NCBI GenBank assembly: GCA_027025255.1
Contig: JALVRC010000091.1
Coordinates: forward strand, 1 to 14,978
From: Caldifarciminota bacterium
GTDB taxonomy: Bacteria; Hydrothermota; Tepidihabitantia; B3-TA06; JALVRC01
DNA: 14,978 bases
Direction: 5' to 3'
Made by a program: the position numbers and the translations under genes. The notes beneath the pieces are model-generated. The model saw only the letters and a list, made by a program, of their open reading frames with translations, searched no databases and was not told the DNA's origin. The stretch's first letter is position 1. The number at the start of each line of letters is the position of its first letter. Shown piece after piece: positions 6,377 to 12,825 of this stretch.

Positions 6377-7563
6377 TGGGCTTAAATATAGACAGAGAAA
6401 AATGTACATTATGCGGTGATTGTATATCTGCATGTCCTTTTGCCGCTCTTGAGATTATTGACGGAAAGCTCATTGTAAACAATGCATGTACAGTATGTGG
6501 AATATGTGTTGATGTATGTCAGGAAGGAGCATTAAGTATTGAAAGGACTGAAGCTAAAGTCACAAGGGATAATTCAGAGTATAAAGGTGTTGCTATATTT
6601 GCAGAACAGGAAAAAGGAAATATACATTCCGTAGCTTATGAACTTTTAGGAATTGGAAGAAAGCTTGCAGACAAACTCAATGTAGAGCTGACAGCTTATC
6701 TATTAGGAAACGATATAAAAGATATAAATTCACTATTTCATTATGGAGCGGATAGGATAGTCTTTGCAAAAGATGAACGGCTTGATCATTTCAATATTGA
6801 TAGATATACTGAAGTAATTACAAAAATAATAAACAAGGAAAAACCTGAGATATTTCTTGGGGGAGCAACATTTATAGGGAGAAGCCTCTTATCACGCATA
6901 GCAGTAAAATTAAAAACAGGGCTTACAGCTGACTGTACAGGTCTTGATGTTGATGATAAAAGGAACTTGATTCAAACAAGGCCTGCTTTCGGGGGTAATA
7001 TAATGGCAGAAATATTAACCCCGAACCATAGACCTCAGATGGCAACGGTAAGACACAAAGTAATGAAACCTATGCGTCCGGATGAATCACGTAAAGGTAG
7101 AATTATTGAATTTGGGATTGAATCAAACCTTTTAACACCCGTTGAATTTATAGATTTTATTATTGACACATCTCAAAAGGTTAATTTAGCCGAAGCAGAC
7201 ATAATAGTTTCAGGCGGAAGAGGCCTGGGAGGACCTGAACATTTTGATATTATTGAAGAACTTGCAAGTTTACTAAATGGAGCGGTTGGAGCCTCTCGGG
7301 CTGCTGTTGATGCAGGATGGATTCCTTACTCCCATCAGGTAGGACAAACAGGGAGAACTGTTTCACCAAAAATGTATATGGCTATTGGAATTTCTGGTGC
7401 GATTCAACATCTCGTTGGCATGCAGTCATCAGATTTTATCGTTGCGATTAATAAAGATCCTGAAGCACCTATATTTAAGGTAGCCGACCTTGGCATTGTA
7501 GGAGATCTTTTTGATGTGGTCCCTGCTTTAATCAAAGAGATAAAAAAACGCAAGGGTTTATAG
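6376..7563 (+). CDS. etfA: Electron transfer flavoprotein alpha subunit with N-terminal 2[4Fe-4S] ferredoxin domain
   Basis: This 395-aa EtfA is longer than the usual ~320 aa because of a ferredoxin domain at residues 1-57. Its eight cysteines form two 4Fe-4S sets: Cys10, 13, 16, 20 and Cys38, 41, 44, 48; the first set ends in CP, the second in CQ. The EtfA N-domain follows (about 65-255). The FAD-binding C-domain (about 272-395) contains SGGRGLGG (Arg282), VGASRAAVDAGW, HQVGQTGRTVSP, GISGAIQHLVGM and AINKDPEAPIF. Ferredoxin-fused EtfA is known in anaerobes, for example the caffeyl-CoA and lactate dehydrogenase systems of Acetobacterium, where ferredoxin is coupled to a flavin dehydrogenase by bifurcation or confurcation. 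The partner enzyme here is unknown. The TAG stop overlaps the proposed ATA start of coaE. Confidence 0.96.
   Translation: MGLNIDREKCTLCGDCISACPFAALEIIDGKLIVNNACTVCGICVDVCQEGALSIERTEAKVTRDNSEYKGVAIFAEQEKGNIHSVAYELLGIGRKLADKLNVELTAYLLGNDIKDINSLFHYGADRIVFAKDERLDHFNIDRYTEVITKIINKEKPEIFLGGATFIGRSLLSRIAVKLKTGLTADCTGLDVDDKRNLIQTRPAFGGNIMAEILTPNHRPQMATVRHKVMKPMRPDESRKGRIIEFGIESNLLTPVEFIDFIIDTSQKVNLAEADIIVSGGRGLGGPEHFDIIEELASLLNGAVGASRAAVDAGWIPYSHQVGQTGRTVSPKMYMAIGISGAIQHLVGMQSSDFIVAINKDPEAPIFKVADLGIVGDLFDVVPALIKEIKKRKGL
7542..7548 (+). other. Candidate -1 slippery heptamer (A AAA AAA) at the end of etfA
   Basis: Seven adenines are positioned in the etfA frame as A-AAA-AAA, so tandem slippage by one base would bypass the etfA stop at 7561-7563 and continue into the coaE frame. 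It is five codons before that stop. It may instead be a plain homopolymer prone to sequencing error. Confidence 0.35.
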
Positions 7564-8138
7564 TTGGAATAGGAGGCAATGCAGGTGCTGGCAAAACAAC
7601 TCTTGCCAGCATTCTGCATGAAAAAGGTTTTTTTCTTGTAGATGCGGATAACATCGCTCACATACTTCTTGAAAAAGAAAGTATGAAACATCTAATAAGA
7701 AAGGCGTTTGGAGATAAGGTATTCAATAACACACAGATAAACAGAAAAAAACTTGGGAATATGGTGTTTAAAGATAAAAATAAACTCAAAACCTTAAACA
7801 GTATTATACATCCACAACTTATCTCTGAAATTAAGAAGATTTTGCATTCTAAAACCGGTAAAATTGTTTTAGATGCTGCATTACTTTTCTATTGGGGACT
7901 TGAAAAAGAATGTAATTTATCAATACTGCTTAAGGCGCGTAAAGATGTAAAAATACAAAGACTAAAGCAAAGAGGCATAGAAAAATCAAAAGCCCTGGCA
8001 ATTCTTTCCCAACAGGAAGATGAAAAAGATTGGGAGAAAAAGGCAGACATAGTATTTGATAACAGCAACGGGCTTGAAGAGTTAAAAAAATTTGCAGAAA
8101 CTATTGATAGACTTGTTTTAAAGGAGTATATATGTTAA
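7560..8138 (+). CDS. coaE: Dephospho-CoA kinase, with a non-canonical start
   Basis: CoaE phosphorylates dephospho-CoA with ATP in the last step of CoA synthesis. The frame encodes a P-loop GGNAGAGKTT, then VDADNIAHILLE (the conserved DAD motif), FGDKVF, NRKKLGNMVF, HPQLISEI, KIVLDAALLFYWGLE, a QRLKQRG segment, and a KKADIVFDNS end, all typical of CoaE. The first in-frame ATG is at 7683 and would delete the P-loop, so it cannot be the true start. Between the upstream in-frame TGA (7512-7514) and the P-loop there is no ATG, GTG or TTG. An ATA at 7560 overlaps the etfA TAG as ATAG and would give 192 aa, starting X-VGIGGNAGAGKT, the normal place for CoaE to begin. Alternatives are a -1 frameshift fusion with EtfA, or a base error. 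The C-terminus overlaps the next gene by seven bases. Confidence 0.85.
   Translation: MVGIGGNAGAGKTTLASILHEKGFFLVDADNIAHILLEKESMKHLIRKAFGDKVFNNTQINRKKLGNMVFKDKNKLKTLNSIIHPQLISEIKKILHSKTGKIVLDAALLFYWGLEKECNLSILLKARKDVKIQRLKQRGIEKSKALAILSQQEDEKDWEKKADIVFDNSNGLEELKKFAETIDRLVLKEYIC
7579..7619 (+). repeat. Large hairpin at the 5' end of coaE
   Basis: TGCTGGCAA (7586-7594) pairs perfectly with TTGCCAGCA (7603-7611) around an eight-base loop. The stem continues beyond a small internal loop (G7585 against TT 7612-7613) with ATGCAG (7579-7584) and CTGCAT (7614-7619). That gives 15 base pairs in all, beginning about 16 bases after the etfA stop and covering the P-loop codons. Confidence 0.75.
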
Positions 8139-10009
8139 ATATAATATTATTTTTTAGCATCATTCAAGATGCAGAAAGAATGTGGATAAATGATTCAATG
8201 TATGAAGCAATTATTTTATTAAAAGATGCTTATATAAAAAAACATGATGACAGATTTCTTTTAACAATGGGAGACATCTATCTATACGGGCTATTCGAGC
8301 CTCAAAACGCGTTGCAAATTTATAATCATTCCAGAGACAAATCTTCTCCGTGGTTAACATATAGAATTGCTCAGGCTTATGATAAAATGAACCGCTTTAA
8401 AAAGGCGTCTTCCCTATATAATTTTATCATTACTAAACATAGGAAAGATACGCTTCTTACAAGCTATGCTTTACATGCCATAGAACGTTGCTTTTATAAA
8501 AATTTCCCTGATACGGCAGCGCTTATTGGCACATTCCCAATTACACAAATAGAGATTGAAAAAATCTATAATGAATATCATAAAAATCCAAACGATACAA
8601 CAGGGGTAAGTAAAAAAGAAATACTTAATAGCATGTTATTTGCATATACTGTAAGGAAATACGTTATAGACACTCTTTTTAAAACCTATACAAAACCCGT
8701 GTACTTTTTAGATGATACACTTCTTACTACCTTTAAAATTAAACCAAACCATATTTTAAAAGATGCTGAACTATATGCTCTTTCACCTGCAATGCAGTAT
8801 CTTTACAAACAACTTATAATCATTCCTGCCACCCCTACTGATAAAGAAATCAAAAAATACTATAAAACACATGAGGATGAATTTATTAGAGATGAACGCT
8901 ATTTTTTAAAAGAAGCAATTGTATCCGATTCAACAAATGCATATAGCTTACTAAATAAGATTACAACAAAAACCTATGATTTTGATAAGCTTCAATACGA
9001 CTCTACTGTAAAATGGGTAATGCCAGGATGGAGAAGACTGATTGATTTACCTGATACAATGCTTACCACTATATATAAAATGGATACAGGCGAAGTTACA
9101 ATAATCCCTTACAATAAAACCTATCATCTCATACGCCTTCAAAAAAAGACAAAAAAGTATAAATACTCTCTAAAAGAAGCATACGAAAGCATAAAATTCA
9201 AAATTGGCAAAAAAAGGGCTGATAGTTTATATAATATTGTTGTTAAAAGACTTAAACAATCTATACCAATTGACAGTACAGAAGAAGGAATTATTATATA
9301 CGGCAGCCTGCTTACAAATAACGATATACTGGATATTATTAAAAAACAACATCTAAGAGGAATGCCAGGGGAAAAACAAATAAATTCTGTTATAGAAAAC
9401 CAAATACTTTTTAAATCTTTAAAATACTACATTTATTCTAAAAATCTATATCTTAATGATTCTTTATGGGAAGAATATGATAATGTGTTATTTTCAAAGC
9501 TAAATGATTGGGCATACAATTTGTTTGTTAAGGATAGCTCAATAATACCTAATAAAATACTTGACACTTACTATAAAAAACACAAAAAAGACTACTACAT
9601 ATATCCTCGAGCAAAGGTAAGAGAAATACTTGTAAAAACCAAAAACAGCGCAAATACTATAAAAAAACTACTCAAAAAAGAAAGTTTTGATTCTTTAGCA
9701 TACAGATACTCTATTCTTCCCTCAAAAAGGAGAAGAGGACTTGTTGGATATGTTGATATAGGTAAACATGACTACAAATATGACATATATATAAAAAAGA
9801 AAAAGGGTATATCTGGTCCCATAAAAACAGAGGACGGCTATTTGTTTTTAAAAGTAGTAGACTTCAAAAAGGGATACTTTATGAGTTATGCAGAAGCAAG
9901 GCCTGATATTATCCGAAAACTAAAAAAGGCAAAGGCAGATTCCCTTGAGCAAATTTTTAAGAAAAAGCTATTCAAAAAATACGGAGTAAAAATTCTGAAG
10001 GAGATGTAA
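8132..10009 (+). CDS. Probable peptidyl-prolyl isomerase/chaperone: TPR-like N-terminus and two parvulin-like domains
   Basis: This 625-aa protein most resembles SurA/PrsA-type parvulin chaperones that fold exported proteins. A short hydrophobic start (MLNIILFFSII) could be a signal peptide or anchor, though it lacks leading positive charge. Residues about 15-130 look like TPR helices (AERMWINDSMYEAIILLKDA, RIAQAYDKMNRFKKASSLY). A degenerate parvulin-like segment runs from about 234 to 345, starting TPTDKEIKKYYKTHEDEF and ending in YHLIRLQKK. A second, clearer one spans about 470-575: ILDTYYKKHKKDYY, ARAKVREILV-type strand, FDSLAYRYSI, GLVGYVDIG, GPIKTEDGYLFLKVVDF. The C-terminus is a lysine-rich helix. 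AAGGAG five bases before the ATG supports the start, which overlaps coaE by seven bases. A scaffold without catalytic activity is equally possible. Confidence 0.75.
   Translation: MLNIILFFSIIQDAERMWINDSMYEAIILLKDAYIKKHDDRFLLTMGDIYLYGLFEPQNALQIYNHSRDKSSPWLTYRIAQAYDKMNRFKKASSLYNFIITKHRKDTLLTSYALHAIERCFYKNFPDTAALIGTFPITQIEIEKIYNEYHKNPNDTTGVSKKEILNSMLFAYTVRKYVIDTLFKTYTKPVYFLDDTLLTTFKIKPNHILKDAELYALSPAMQYLYKQLIIIPATPTDKEIKKYYKTHEDEFIRDERYFLKEAIVSDSTNAYSLLNKITTKTYDFDKLQYDSTVKWVMPGWRRLIDLPDTMLTTIYKMDTGEVTIIPYNKTYHLIRLQKKTKKYKYSLKEAYESIKFKIGKKRADSLYNIVVKRLKQSIPIDSTEEGIIIYGSLLTNNDILDIIKKQHLRGMPGEKQINSVIENQILFKSLKYYIYSKNLYLNDSLWEEYDNVLFSKLNDWAYNLFVKDSSIIPNKILDTYYKKHKKDYYIYPRAKVREILVKTKNSANTIKKLLKKESFDSLAYRYSILPSKRRRGLVGYVDIGKHDYKYDIYIKKKKGISGPIKTEDGYLFLKVVDFKKGYFMSYAEARPDIIRKLKKAKADSLEQIFKKKLFKKYGVKILKEM
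9998..10003 (+). promoter_or_regulatory. Shine-Dalgarno for the aldehyde dehydrogenase gene
   Basis: AAGGAG lies six bases before the ATG at 10010, inside the last codons of the preceding gene; the two genes abut (TAA then ATG). Confidence 0.65.
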
Positions 10010-11374
10010 ATGCTTATAACAAATCCCTTCAATGATAAAGTCATTAAGGACATATCTGAAACAAACCCTGAAGTAATTGATGATATTATAAAACAGAGCT
10101 TTTTTGCATTTAAGAAGAACAAAAATCTTTCAAGACACTCAAGAGCTGAAATACTTGAAAACGTTTCTGAGATTTTAAAAAGGGATAAAGAACTATTTGC
10201 AAAAACTATTGCTTTAGAATCAGGAAAGACAATAAATGAGGCAAGAGGTGAGGTGGCACGAGCAGTTGAGACATTTAGACTTTCTTCAATAGCAGCAAGA
10301 ACCTTAGCAGGGAAAGAAATACCTATAAATGGTGCTCCCACAGGCTCTGGGAAGATTGGTTTTTACGTACATGAACCAGCAGGCGTAGTTATAGGAATTA
10401 CCCCCTTTAATTTCCCGTTAAACCTTGTGGCACATAAAGTAGGCCCAGCAATCGCAGCAGGAAATAGCATCATTTTAAAGCCCTCCTCTCTTACTCCTCT
10501 AACTGCTATACAGCTAAAAAAGGCTTTCATAGAAGCCCAGCTCCCTGAAGGGCTTTTTCAAATTGTTATAGGTAAGGGTGAAAGTATTGGTGCAAGACTT
10601 ATTGAGCATCCAATACCTCGTATTGTTACATTTACAGGGTCCAAAAAGGTTGGGAAAGGTATTACTAAAAAAGCCGGACTTAAAAAAATACTATTGGAGC
10701 TTGGCTCCAATAGCGCAGCTGTAGTACTCAATGATGCAGATTTAAGACATGCTGTAAAAAGACTACGCATAGGAGCTTTTGCACTTGCTGGTCAGGTATG
10801 TATATCTGTCCAGCGTATATATGTTCAGAATGAGGCTTTTAGCTCTTTTATTGAGGAGTTTAAAAAAGAAACATCTCTACTAAAGCTTGGTGACCCCCTT
10901 AATGAAAATACACAGATGGGTCCTATGATATCAAAAAACGCCATTAATAGAGTTGAGAACCTTTTTAAAAAGCATGAAAAACATGCTGTATTAAGAGGCG
11001 AAACAAAAGGGAACATCATCCCTCCACATATATTCATTGATGTTGATGAAAACTCACCTTTGATAAAAGAAGAGCTTTTTGGACCAGGTGTTGTTGTAAA
11101 CAGATTTGAAGACCTTAAAGATGCAATTGAACATGTAAATAATTCATCATTTGGTCTTCAGGCAGGAATTTTTACAAAAGACATAAATCTTGCTATGAAA
11201 TTTGCAAAAGAAGTTGATACTGGTGGTGTTTTAATAAATGATATTCCAACCTTCAGGGTTGATTTAATGCCCTATGGAGGGGTAAAAGAGAGCGGGCTTG
11301 GAAGAGAAGGACCAATCTATGCAGCTTTGGAAATGTCTGAGATAAAATCTATTATAATAAATTCCCGGAGGTAA
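10010..11374 (+). CDS. NAD(P)-dependent aldehyde dehydrogenase family protein
   Basis: This cytoplasmic enzyme should oxidise an aldehyde to its acid with NAD(P). At 454 aa it is a slightly short but complete member of the superfamily. Catalytic Asn134 (TPFNFPLN), the LKPSS coenzyme-binding lysine, the FTGSKKVG turn, the general base Glu230 (LLELGSNSA) and nucleophile Cys264 (AGQVCISVQRIYV) are present. So is the C-terminal EELFGPGVVVNRF motif and the closing MPYGGVKESGLGREG. The VCISVQRIYV context is like lactaldehyde/glyceraldehyde-type ALDH subgroups, so substrates such as lactaldehyde or glyceraldehyde-3-phosphate are plausible, but the substrate cannot be read from sequence. A perfect 10-bp hairpin (10691-10713) overlaps the Glu230 codons. 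It sits between a chaperone-like gene and a small membrane protein, which gives no clear hint. Confidence 0.93.
   Translation: MLITNPFNDKVIKDISETNPEVIDDIIKQSFFAFKKNKNLSRHSRAEILENVSEILKRDKELFAKTIALESGKTINEARGEVARAVETFRLSSIAARTLAGKEIPINGAPTGSGKIGFYVHEPAGVVIGITPFNFPLNLVAHKVGPAIAAGNSIILKPSSLTPLTAIQLKKAFIEAQLPEGLFQIVIGKGESIGARLIEHPIPRIVTFTGSKKVGKGITKKAGLKKILLELGSNSAAVVLNDADLRHAVKRLRIGAFALAGQVCISVQRIYVQNEAFSSFIEEFKKETSLLKLGDPLNENTQMGPMISKNAINRVENLFKKHEKHAVLRGETKGNIIPPHIFIDVDENSPLIKEELFGPGVVVNRFEDLKDAIEHVNNSSFGLQAGIFTKDINLAMKFAKEVDTGGVLINDIPTFRVDLMPYGGVKESGLGREGPIYAALEMSEIKSIIINSRR
10691..10713 (+). repeat. Perfect 10-bp hairpin in the aldehyde dehydrogenase gene
   Basis: CTATTGGAGC (10691-10700) and GCTCCAATAG (10704-10713) flank a three-base loop TTG, over the codons for the Glu230 motif. 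No T-run follows it. A single 10-bp match could arise by chance in a window of this size. Confidence 0.7.
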
Positions 11375-11376
11375 CA

Positions 11377-11628
11377 GTGAGCGAAAGGAAGAAAAACAAA
11401 ATACCTACACTCGGGTGTTTAAGCGTACTTATTATTATCCCGATTGTATTTATCCTGTCTCTTTTAATCCTTAAATTTCTCTGGGCCTGGGTGATTCCTG
11501 ATATTTTCCCTGGCGCAGTAAAACAAGGATTAATTGTTGCCACTCTTACCTGGTGGCAATCATTTAAACTATCTATCTTTATATCAATAGTAATTGGAGG
11601 TTTAAGTTTTAGAAAAAGCTCTGAATAG
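11377..11628 (+). CDS. Small uncharacterised membrane protein (two predicted helices)
   Basis: This 83-aa protein is not a family I recognise. The N-terminus MSERKKNKIPTLG is basic and polar, then a strongly hydrophobic helix spans about 14-37 (CLSVLIIIPIVFILSLLILKF). A short WAWVIPDIFPGAVKQG loop follows, then a second hydrophobic helix at about 51-76 (LIVATL to ISIVIGGL), and a polar tail FRKSSE. The positive-inside rule places both ends in the cytoplasm. The start is GTG, supported by GGAGG at 11367-11371 that overlaps the end of the aldehyde dehydrogenase gene. Twelve bases separate it from kbl. The clear ribosome site, tight spacing and matched hydropathy support a real gene; its role is unknown. 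Confidence 0.75.
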   Translation: MSERKKNKIPTLGCLSVLIIIPIVFILSLLILKFLWAWVIPDIFPGAVKQGLIVATLTWWQSFKLSIFISIVIGGLSFRKSSE

Positions 11629-11630
11629 TA

Positions 11631-11636
11631 AGGAGG
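11631..11636 (+). promoter_or_regulatory. Strong Shine-Dalgarno for kbl
   Basis: AGGAGG lies four bases before the ATG at 11641, in the 12-base gap after the small membrane protein gene. Confidence 0.75.
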
Positions 11637-11640
11637 TATT

Positions 11641-12825
11641 ATGTCAAAACGTATTTATGAAGATTTAGAAAAAGAAATTGCATCCATAAAGGGTGCGGGT
11701 TTATACAAGGAAGAAAGAATTATTTTTTCTCCCCAAGCAGATAAAATAAAAGTCCAGAGAGGAGAAGTAATAAATTTATGCGCAAATAACTACTTAGGAC
11801 TTGCAAATGACAAAAGACTCATTGAAGCTTCTAAAAAAGGTCTGGACACTCATGGTTATGGGCTCTCATCAGTTAGGTTTATATGCGGTACTCAGGATAT
11901 CCACAAAATCCTTGAGAAAAAACTAAGCCAGTTTCTTCATACTGAAGATACAATTCTTTACTCTTCCTGTTTTGATGCGAATGGAGGACTGTTTGAACCC
12001 CTATTGGGAAAAGAAGATGTTATTATTTCAGATAGGCTTAACCACGCCTCAATTATTGATGGAATAAGGTTATGTAAAGCAGAACTTAGAGTTTATACAC
12101 ATGCTGATATGAAAGAACTGGAAAACATACTTAAAGAAACACAAAATTTCCGTTACAGAATGATAGCTACAGATGGAGTGTTCAGTATGGATGGAGATAT
12201 TGCAAAATTAGATGAAATTGTTGAGCTATCAGAAAAATATGATGCCATTGTAATGGTTGATGATTCACATGCAACAGGCTTTTTTGGAAAAACAGGCAGA
12301 GGTTCTATAGAATATAAAGGAGTATTAGGAAAGATAGATATAATAACATCTACTCTTGGTAAAGCTATGGGTGGAGCATCTGGAGGATTTACATCAGGAA
12401 GAAGAATTCTTGTTGAGTATTTAAGACAGCGTTCACGTCCCTATCTTTTCTCAAATACGCTTGCCCCAGCTATCGTTTCAGCAGCCATACAGGCAGTTGA
12501 TCTGCTCCAGGAATCAACTGAACTTGTAGAAAAACTCCATAACAATACAATGTTCTTTAGAAAAGCAATGACAGGAAAAGGGTTTAATATCAAACCTGGT
12601 GAACATCCTATAATTCCTATTATGCTGGGAGAAGCACGTTTAGCGCATGAAATGGCTGATAGGCTCCTTGATAAAGGAATATATGTCATAGGGTTCAGCT
12701 ATCCCGTAGTGCCCAAAGGCGAAGCAAGGATAAGAGTACAGATATCTGCAGCTCACACAGAGGACGAACTTAAATATGCTGTTGAAATGTTCAGCGCAGT
12801 AGGAAAAGAACTAAACATTATATAA
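11641..12825 (+). CDS. kbl: Glycine C-acetyltransferase (2-amino-3-ketobutyrate CoA ligase)
   Basis: This PLP enzyme cleaves 2-amino-3-ketobutyrate with CoA into glycine and acetyl-CoA, the second step of threonine breakdown. At 394 aa it is nearly collinear with E. coli Kbl. It shares INLCANNYLGLAND, SSVRFICGTQD, LYSSCFDANGGLFE, LNHASIIDGIRLCKA, ATDGVFSMDGDIA, VMVDDSHATGFFG, TLGKAMGGASGGFT with PLP-lysine Lys241, LRQRSRPYLFSN, and PVVPKGEARIRVQISAAHT. This detailed match favours Kbl over related BioF, HemA or serine palmitoyltransferase. The usual partner threonine dehydrogenase (tdh) is not in the window. The TAA stop shares its last A with the purM start. Glycine made here could feed purine synthesis, in which PurM acts, though that link is inference. 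Confidence 0.96.
   Translation: MSKRIYEDLEKEIASIKGAGLYKEERIIFSPQADKIKVQRGEVINLCANNYLGLANDKRLIEASKKGLDTHGYGLSSVRFICGTQDIHKILEKKLSQFLHTEDTILYSSCFDANGGLFEPLLGKEDVIISDRLNHASIIDGIRLCKAELRVYTHADMKELENILKETQNFRYRMIATDGVFSMDGDIAKLDEIVELSEKYDAIVMVDDSHATGFFGKTGRGSIEYKGVLGKIDIITSTLGKAMGGASGGFTSGRRILVEYLRQRSRPYLFSNTLAPAIVSAAIQAVDLLQESTELVEKLHNNTMFFRKAMTGKGFNIKPGEHPIIPIMLGEARLAHEMADRLLDKGIYVIGFSYPVVPKGEARIRVQISAAHTEDELKYAVEMFSAVGKELNII

Noticed and set aside
7579..7641. A 20-codon frame starting with ATG just after AGGAGG in the coaE 5' end
   Set aside because: AGGAGG is only two bases from the ATG and belongs to the P-loop codons GGA GGC; the peptide overlaps coaE and shows no family signal.
8104..8132. 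A TTGATA-17-TATATA match before the chaperone-like gene
   Set aside because: The -10 would overlap the ATG, so transcripts would start inside the gene; likely chance in AT-rich DNA.
10533..10555. A 6-bp inverted repeat (AAGCCC/GGGCTT) followed by T's within the aldehyde dehydrogenase gene, resembling a terminator
   Set aside because: The stem is short with an 11-base loop, it lies mid-gene, and the codons encode conserved ALDH residues.
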